From Ricinus communis (lineage: Eukaryota; Streptophyta; Magnoliopsida; Malpighiales; Euphorbiaceae): a stretch of DNA of 64,000 nucleotides. How positions within the stretch are numbered: position 1 is the stretch's first letter; the number at the start of each line of letters is the position of its first letter. The notes under the pieces are model-generated. The model did no database searches. It saw only the letters and a list, made by a program, of their open reading frames with translations, and had not been told where the DNA came from. Both the position numbers and the translations under genes were made by a program. Location of the stretch: positions 30,849,159 through 30,913,158 of the forward strand of contig NC_063257.1 in assembly GCF_019578655.1 (NCBI RefSeq), written 5' to 3'. Below are positions 56,813 to 64,000 of the stretch, in pieces.

Positions 56813-58413
56813 TCTTCTATTGTTTTCTCTTCAAATCCTCTAACAGCCTCCACACAGTACAACTTACTAGGCCTAAAGGGCAGGATTTATTTTGATAGGT
56901 TTAAATAGAATCTAGACCATAGATTATTGGAAGTCACAGAGACAAGCAAAAAAAGAATCTTTTTGGGACTAAAACCGAATAAAAAGGATTCTAAACAAAA
57001 CGAAGCAAGAACAGGAAGTTCAAAACTTGGAATCAAGTATCGAAATAAGAAGAGCTGATCTGGTAATAAATAACTTACTAGTACAACAACAGCAACAACA
57101 AAGGAATTACCTTTTATCTTGCAAAATCTTTACATCAGATAGTGAAAAGGAAGCATACTCAAGTAGAGAATAGTTTCAAAGGTTACAAAAAAATTATTGA
57201 AAAAAAAAAGAGTAGTAAAGAATACCCAGAAAGGAAACAGTTGCAGAGCTCAATAAGAACACAAAACCCAGAAAAGATAAGTGAAAGTAGATATGGAAAA
57301 TTAGAGATTTCTTAAGTTGTGAAGTAAGAAACACAAACAAACAAAAATTAATAATGTGAGAGAAGAAACAACAAGAAGGTGGAGAAAAATCTAGAGAGAA
57401 AATGAAAGAAAAGATTTCTTTTTCTTAAAAAAAAAAAAAAACAGAAAGAAAGAAAGAAAGAAGAGAGAAGGGGAAAGTAAAGTAAGGTGATGTAATAAAA
57501 TGGAATGAAATGGAAGAAGTTAAGGATCTGTGATGTTGTGGAGTGAGAAGTAAGCTGAAGAATCTAATCCAATCCAACCCAATTCATAAGAAAAGGCACT
57601 CTTTGCTCACTTGGCACTTGCCCTACAACCTTTAGTCCTTAGCAACAACAACAACAAAATAATGCAGTGAGAGAAATAGTAAAGCAGACAGACAAAAGAG
57701 AAATGATGCGTCAATAAAAGGAACGAAAAAAAAAAGCACATTTCTCAATAAAAAATAAAGGGTGCAGTAAGGAAGTTGGCTGGTCTGACATGGCATGGCA
57801 TCTTTGTTACAGTGGGAAGTGGACAACGTTTCTTTCTTTCTTTCTAGTACTTCTACTACTCTTCTCTTCAACGGCTATCTCACATCATTATTATGGTGTC
57901 TCAATTCAATCTCTAACAGGGCCTACCTTTCTCTGCCAAGACTCCCTTCATTTTTAAGGCTTCAGCCACACCCAAGTCCATAATTTGCTCCCACAGGCCC
58001 CAGTCTTTCTAGTTTTTGCTATTGATCCATCAAAGTGAAAATGTGGGTGCTGAATAATATTGAGATTGACATCTAGGCGGGCCTAAATCTGTACTGACTT
58101 GTCACTTCATGGTTCTAAAATTGTGAACCGGCTTTCTTATAAAATGTAAGAGTCAAAAGGTTACGAGCGGATTATGGTTCTGATTTATTGCGATTCTATA
58201 TAGAGTTTGGTCTTGATTTGATCCAGGTTTAGATTTTATAGAAATTGAAATTTCAATTTAAAAAATCATAATTAGTATATTTTTCTATAAAAATATATTT
58301 AATTGCACTATGCCCTTTAATTTGTTTGTTATATTTCTTTCATAACACTTGTCATATGATAATTATATTTTCGTAAAAACTAAAAATCATAATTTAATTT
58401 AATTATTTTTATA
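56813..58413. other. GH17 upstream region and intergenic DNA
   Basis: This should hold the promoter and leader of the minus-strand GH17 gene. Simple repeats include a GAAA/AAAG run near 57440-57465 and a TTTC run near 57830-57844. No gene is supported. The DNA turns AT-rich toward 58413. Confidence 0.5.
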
Positions 58414-58418
58414 TGGAT

Positions 58419-59725
58419 TGATATGTCTTTTTTAGTACTCGTAAGTCCACGAACTGTTCCTATAGTAAGGGTAAGTTCACCACGAAGTCGATTTCTCAGA
58501 GAACTATGAAGCAACTTATTACAAAGACTAATTATCAATACAAAACAATAAAAGTAAATCTAAACACTCTAAATCAGTATGTTGAGAGGGTAACATTTAT
58601 AAAATAAAGTAACTAAACAATAAATAAATATGCAATGCAAATGCAAATGCTTATGATCTAAAACTATATGATAAAAATAGTAATTAGTCTAGTTATTTAC
58701 TTAGTAATCTCCTTCTTTTACTTTAAGTTTAGATCTAATGAATGAGATGGTGATGTGCCTTTTTCCCTAAGTCACTCAAGCTAATAATGCAACCTAGGTT
58801 TCTTATACCAACATAGGTTAAAGTAAAGATGATGTTTCTAATACTTTTAAACCTAAAGATTTTCACAACAATTACTATTGCTAAATTAATATGATGGTTA
58901 ACTAACAAAAATAACTGAAACTGATAGAGATATGAAGGTAAAGAAATTATTCATTAAATAAATAAATAACAAGATACATACAAAAGTAAAAAGACTAAAC
59001 TAAACACTTATGAAAACTAGCCTAACATATTTAATTCAATGATCATAGTATTAAATAGAAAGACAAAAAATAAGAAAGTAAAAGGCTCCCTCAAGATCTA
59101 GAATTTCTTCAAGTAGGAAGAAGATTGCTCCTTAGTCTCCACTTCTTGAAAAGCTCCTTAGATCCTAAATGAACAATGAAAACTAAAACTAAAGTGTTTA
59201 TGGAAACTGTAGAAAATTATGGAGAAAATAATGGTGGCAGGTGTAAAGAGCAGGTAGAAGAAAACTCCCCTTCTTCTTCCTTCCTCTCTTCCTTTTCCTC
59301 TCTTTCCTTCTTTGTTTTGCAAAGATTTATATAGAGAAGAGTCCTCCTCTATATAAATCTCCATAGAGATAAGTATACTAATATAAGTCTATCTAATAGA
59401 TAAGACTTTAGGTATCTTAATCTCCACCAAATACTATTCCATAAATAACTCTTAATATAAATTCTAATAATTATACAAAATGATTAAAATGTCCCTTGGG
59501 TCTTGTAATTAGTAGTCTATGCGTCTTAATCTTGGGCCTTGATACGAACATGTCCTATTAAGCTTCTTTTAGCTCAATATTTTCCTCTTTTTGTTAATAT
59601 TCCTGAAAAAAGACAATTAAACTTAAGTGGGGTAAATGCACATATTTTCACCATTTTACATATAGAAATATATTATTAAAGCTTTAAAATATATTTAAAT
59701 ATCTATACATAATTTGGACCGATCA
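58419..59725 (-). repeat. Solo LTR of the Athila-like family (1307 bp)
   Basis: On the plus strand it starts TGATATGTC and ends GGACCGATCA, matching the LTR at 60044-61321 over its whole length. It is flanked on both sides by the same 5-bp word TGGAT (58414-58418 and 59726-59730), a perfect target duplication. There is no internal sequence, so it is a solo LTR formed by LTR-LTR recombination, not part of the neighbouring element. Confidence 0.93.
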
Positions 59726-59730
59726 TGGAT

Positions 59731-60043
59731 CAAAATTAAGAATTATTTTATTTGAAGCTATTTTTATCCAAATTTAGTAATAGCTCAAGCCTAATAATTT
59801 ATTCGGATCCAAAAAAAATCCATTTAAATTTTTCTAAATTCCTAAAGTCCATAAATTCTTAGCCCATTATCGAATTCCTAACCCATAAATTTAGTCGAAT
59901 CATTTTTATTTTCATGGCTCAATTTTTAGCTCATACACTTAATTTAGCAAAACTGCATCAATCTAACTAAAAACTCAGAGTAATCTAGGTCATTTTTATT
60001 ACTTGCATAATTTTCTAAATTAGAAATTAGAACGTTGCATATT
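59731..60043. other. Short spacer between two Athila-like LTRs
   Basis: Some 313 bases of AT-rich DNA without a recognisable feature. It separates the solo LTR from the 3' LTR of the next element. Confidence 0.7.
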
Positions 60044-61321
60044 TGATGTGTCGTTTCTTAGTACTCGCAAGTGCACGAATCGTTTCTATAGTAAGGGTAA
60101 ATTCACCACGAGATCGATCTCTCAAGGAACTATGAGACCACTTATTATAAAGACTAATTATCAATACAAAACAATAAAAGTAAATCTAAACACTCTAAAT
60201 CAGTATGTTGAGAGGGTAATATTCATAAAGTAAAGTAATTAAACAATAAATAAATATGCAATGCAAATGCAAATGTTCATAATATAAAACTATATGCTAA
60301 AAAAAACAGTATTTAGTCTAACCATTTACTTAGTAATCTCCTTGTTTTACTTTAAGCCTATATCTAATGGATGAGATGGTGATGTGCCTTTTTTCCTAAA
60401 TCACTCAAGCTAATGATGCAAATTAGGTTTCTTATACCAACATAGATTAAAGTAAAGATGATATTTTTAATACTTTTAACCTAAAAATTTTCATAGCAAT
60501 TACTGTTGCTAAATTAATATGATGGTTAACTAATAATAATAACTGAAACTAATAAAGATGTGAAGGTAAAGATATCATTTATTAAATAAATAAATAATAA
60601 AGTTCATACAAAAGTAAAAAGGCTAAACTAAACACTTATGGAAACTAGCATAATATATTTAACCTAATGATCATGCTATTAAATAAAAAGACATAAAAAA
60701 GTAAAAACTCCCTCTATATCAAGAATTTCTTCAAGTAGGAAGAAGATTGGTCCCCACTCTCCACTTATTGAAAAGCTCCTTAGATCCTAAAAAGAGTAAT
60801 GAAAACTAAAACTATATGTTTATGGAAAACTGTAGAGAATTATGGAAAGAATAATTGTGGGCAGGTGTAGAGAGCAGGTAAGAGAAAACTCCCATTTTTT
60901 TAGAATTAGGTTTTGTGAAAATTTATATAGAGAAGAGTCCTCCTCTATATAAATCTCCATAGTGAAAAGTATACTAATATAAGTCTATCTAATAGATAAG
61001 ACTTTAAGTATCTTAATCTCCACCAAATATTATCCCATAAATAACTCTTAATATAAATCCTAATAATTATACAAAATGACTAAAATATTCTTTGGGCCTT
61101 GTAATTAGCAGTCCATACGTCATAATCTTGGACCTTGACACGAACATGTCCCATTAAGCTTCTTTTAGCTCCATATTTTCCTCCTTTTGCTAATATTCTT
61201 GAAAATAGATAATTAAGCTTAAGTGAGGTAAAAGCACATATTTTCACCATTTTATATATAGAAATATATCATTAAAGTTCTAAAATACTCATAAATATCT
61301 ATACATAATTTGGACCGATCA
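60044..61321 (-). repeat. 3' LTR of the Athila-like element (1278 bp)
   Basis: On the plus strand it starts TGATGTGTCG and ends TGGACCGATCA. It is a close relative of the solo LTR at 58419-59725 and the inverted copy at 42640-44016. It directly abuts the polypurine tract on its right side, which makes it the 3' LTR of a minus-strand element. Its flank on the left is ATATT; the partner LTR lies outside the window. Confidence 0.9.
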
Positions 61322-61336
61322 AATACCCCCTCACTT
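61322..61336 (-). other. Polypurine tract of the Athila-like element
   Basis: The minus strand reads AAGTGAGGGGGTATT immediately before the LTR start TGATCGGTCC. It is the expected primer for plus-strand DNA synthesis. Confidence 0.8.
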
Positions 61337-62821
61337 AAACCTTTACTTGTCCTCAAGTAAATAGCAACTGAGAACTAACTTTTACAAAAATCATGAAGAA
61401 CATCCATACTCAGCTTAAAGATATTAGTCAAAAGAATCTCACTAATGTAAAGATCATGTCAACCCAAGAATACTTGAATCATAATAATTTTTTTCTAAAA
61501 AAGAAAATAAACCCAATCATTGTTAATCAAAAGACTCAAGCATCCAATCCTCCACACTTGTTTCACAACAAATAGTCTAACTCATCGTCAAAGGATATAA
61601 CTATGATGTATAATCCAAATTATTATAACCATATTCAAAAAGGCAAAACCTTCATTCAAAAAGAAGAGATCAATAGGCATTTATTACTTGCTTTTGAAGC
61701 TTTTATACTTTTTTCTTTTCTTTATACCCCTTAGATTTTAATTTTTGATAGTTGGGATATTCCTTTCTTTCTTGAGATGTTATGCCTTTTTACGCAAATA
61801 CAAACATGAGTAATGAATGCACTTGGTTACTCAACAAAACATACTTTAAGATGCTTTACATACTCATAATCTTAATTGTTTTTTTACGCGAAAATCGACT
61901 TTAGTCATGAAGATCCCCGGTTACTAAGCAACTAAAATTAGCGGAGTAGAGTTATTAAGCTTAGAGCTTTAAACTTACCCATATCATATCTCACAACGTT
62001 AGGTAAGCCAATTTAATAACAAGGAAATAATAACCTAAATCGTACACTTCTAATCATACCCATGTCGAATGTTGCTAAACTACTCATCGTGTCCATATGT
62101 AAAAGATGAACACTTGATTATTTAAGTGTAAATAACTTATGAGTTCACATTTATACATGTTAAAAACTAACTCAAGGTTTCAAGAATCTTAATATAATAG
62201 CAGTCTTTCATCAACTCTTATATAAAATAATAAGAAAAAGCTGAGTGGAAAAATTTAAAATTTTGCAAAAAATTAACCAAAGTTGCTAATTCTCATGGCA
62301 TATGACGTATAAATTTTAATCGAAGAAATATTCTATTTCCCTCCCCCACACTTAAATTTGACATTGTCCTTAATGTCATTGCATATATAAAAATAAAGAA
62401 TAAAAAGAGAGGAAAAAGATAGAATACTCCCCTAGAATTTTGCAATGCATAGTAAGCCATGAACTTGAATTCCAATCTCCACCATTCAAACCTTAGAAGC
62501 ACACTTGAACACACATCATTGATAATTATAAAAGAAATAAATAAATAAAGAATTAAAAATAATAAACTATTCTAAATATACTATAAAGATTAAGTCCTAA
62601 GATAATTAAAAGTTAGGTCCTAATAAATAAATATAAATTCTAGAATAAAATTTAAAAAATAAAGTCCTAAATCAATGATATGACTATTTATGTGGAGGAG
62701 ATTGATATATATTTAATTTTTAAAGAGGGTATTTTAACTTAAACATAACTCATCATTTTTTTATTATAATCAATCTCTAATTTTTTAGATTTAATTATTT
62801 TAATTTTTACTCAATTTTTTT
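61337..62821 (-). other. Untranslated 3' region of the Athila-like element
   Basis: AT-rich, without an open reading frame of interest. Plus-strand words CCCCTCACTTAAACC (61325) and CCCCCACACTTAAATTTGAC (62343) are typical of this clade's untranslated region, by memory. No reverse transcriptase or integrase pieces were found. Confidence 0.6.
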
Positions 62822-63212
62822 TAGCGGCCACCCCGCGGACTACATTGTTAAGCTGTTGTCGCGTCTGCTTACACTGCGGGCCCGTCTCTGCGTCGCGTGC
62901 CTATGCTCGATCTGCGGGCCGCTCGCTGCCGTCGGCCTGCTGCCGATGCTACGGGCCCGTTCGCTTGCTGCTTGCCTAAGCTGCGGGCATGTGACCCGCT
63001 GCTCGCCTCCTCACGGTAGCTTCCCCCGCGGCTTGCGGCAGCACGAAGGTGTTGGGTTTGTTGCGGCTAGCTTCCATGCGGAGCATCCCGCGAGCCACGG
63101 CTGGCTGCTACGGGCCCGTGTCATTCCTGTCGTGTCTCTACTATGGGCCCGTGTCATCTCTGTCGTGCCTCTACTACGGGCCCGTGTGAAAATTCGATGC
63201 CACAACGTGGCT
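62822..63212. repeat. GC-rich island with GGGCCC-containing tandem repeats
   Basis: A sudden block of very high GC in AT-rich DNA. GGGCCC occurs at 62878, 62953, 63112, 63145 and 63178. The last three are exactly 33 bases apart in a tandem unit containing GGGCCCGTGTCAT. Its plus-strand open stretch (62856-63251) encodes Cys/Leu/Ala/Arg-rich low-complexity sequence and ends in poly-Phe, so it does not look like a real protein. It lies inside the Athila-like element between the protease and the 3' untranslated region. Confidence 0.8.
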
Positions 63213-63574
63213 CATTCAAAAAATTATTTTTTTTTCTCTTTTTTTTTTTAGAGCTTTAATTGCTTCGCATTGAGACATATTGCCTTTTGGGGATCAAACG
63301 TAAGCCTACATGATAAACATAAAACAAATAAAAAATAAAAAAATAAAAAATAAAATAATAACTTAAATGCATAAAAATAAAAATACAATTACTAAGTTTA
63401 TTGTCTATAGCTAGACATTCCTGATTATGCTCATAGTGGGTGTTCATCCGTGCACTCCACCTCTTCGTCATAAGCCATTACTTTCAAGTATGACTTCATA
63501 CTTTTAATGTGGACATCTAAAGTGTCACGAAAGCTCTTGTCAATTAAGAATGGAATATTATCATATAATAGTTC

Positions 63575-64000
63575 TTAAACAAGATTATCTAAATAATTAT
63601 ATGAACACTTATCAATAGTAGATAAAGTTAGAGAATTAAACACTTTAAGTTCCACAGTTTCTCCTAAAACTGTTATGGTAAGTTTTCCATCATGCACATC
63701 AATCACAGCTCTAGTAATTGCCATGAAAGGTCTACCAATGAGTATAGTTTGCTCATTATCTCTTTTTGGTGTGTTTTCCATGTCAAGTACTACAAAATCA
63801 ACTGGAATTATTAACTTACCTACTTGTACTAGCAAGTCTTCCACTATACCTCTAGGATATTTCATCGTTCTGTCTGCAAATTGTAGAGACATAGTGGTAG
63901 GCTTCAACTCTTCCAAGCCAAGTCGTTCATACATCGAGTAAGGCATCAAGTTGATGCTTGCTCCCAAATCTAACGTGGCTTTTGTGTCCTTTTTGTCACC
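63575..64000 (-). pseudogene. Athila-like retropepsin domain, partial at right edge
   Basis: The frame is open to the window edge, so the start is outside it. The catalytic site reads DLGASINLMP (63945-63975), a form usual in Athila-type proteases. It continues PYSMYERLGLEELKPTTMSL, LQFADRTMKYPRGIVEDLLV, FVVLDMENTPKRDNEQTILI and GRPFMAITRAVIDVHDGKL. The frame ends at 63575. Further downstream, to about 63440, words such as NIPFLIDKSF and YDEEVECTDEHP can be read in other frames, so the polyprotein is broken there. Confidence 0.85.

Larger units (their letters stand above)
60044..64000 (-). mobile_element. Athila-like Ty3/gypsy element, 3' part (continues off right edge)
   Basis: From the right edge, minus strand: the protease region, a Gag-Pol spacer, a GC-rich island, two blocks typical of the untranslated 3' region of this clade (near 62340 and 61322), the polypurine tract, and the 3' LTR. 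Only about 2.2 kb separates the protease from the LTR and it contains no reverse transcriptase, RNase H or integrase. The copy is therefore internally deleted or a non-autonomous derivative. Confidence 0.85.

Noticed and set aside
62856..63251. 131-codon plus-strand ORF in the GC-rich island
   Set aside because: High GC makes long open frames by chance; the product is Cys/Leu/Ala/Arg-rich low-complexity with tandem repeats and ends in poly-Phe from a T run.
1..64000. tRNA, rRNA and biosynthetic-cluster features
   Set aside because: No cloverleaf, rRNA or co-directional functional cluster was recognised by eye; tRNAscan-SE and Rfam searches would be decisive.

Overview
This is nuclear DNA of a flowering plant, very probably a eudicot. 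The coding genes have plant-type introns, plant-specific families are present (a CemA-like plastid envelope protein, 3-ketoacyl-CoA synthase, GH17/X8 beta-1,3-glucanase, heavy-metal-associated protein), intergenic DNA is strongly AT-rich, and plant LTR retrotransposons and MULE-type DNA elements fill most of the rest. A rosid such as a member of the Malpighiales is a guess; the sequence alone does not fix the species.

Layout. 1-7234: two degenerate minus-strand Ty3/gypsy elements joined head to tail (a Tat/Ogre-like gag-protease piece, then a Tekay/Del-like piece with its 5' LTR at 5370-7234). 7235-15540: retroelement debris, a 285-bp tandem duplication, a decayed MuDR-type transposase (+), and a decayed GRF zinc-finger gene (-). 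15541-20356: AT-rich DNA with two ~605-bp Mutator-like MITEs, each with its own perfect 9-bp target duplication, and one unrecognised 179-codon ORF. 20357-40649: a seven-exon minus-strand gene for a DLDG1-type (CemA-like) plastid envelope protein. Its introns hold a copia element split by a complete chromovirus, two more LTRs, a Mutator-like element and a Harbinger-type MITE. 42640-45100: 5' LTR plus broken gag of an Athila-like element (+). 45556-48452: a tandemly duplicated HMA (metal-binding) gene, one copy intact and one reduced to a recognisable exon. 51113-52794: a three-exon ketoacyl-CoA synthase gene (+). 53516-56812: a two-exon GPI-anchored GH17/X8 glucanase gene (-), convergent with the synthase. 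58419-64000: a solo Athila-like LTR with perfect target duplication, then the 3' LTR and protease region of a second Athila-like element (-) that runs off the right edge and carries an odd GC-rich island.

The four host genes do not form a pathway: one acts in the plastid envelope, one binds metal, one elongates very-long-chain acyl-CoAs at the ER (or regulates that step), and one acts on callose at the cell surface. DLDG1-like and the GH17/X8 gene are also near neighbours on Arabidopsis chromosome 4 (At4g31040 and At4g31140, from memory), so this may be a conserved block. The most notable host-gene observation is that the ketoacyl-CoA synthase has Tyr at the position of the catalytic His while keeping the catalytic Cys and Asn. 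No rRNA, tRNA or CRISPR array was seen, and no clear previously undescribed system.
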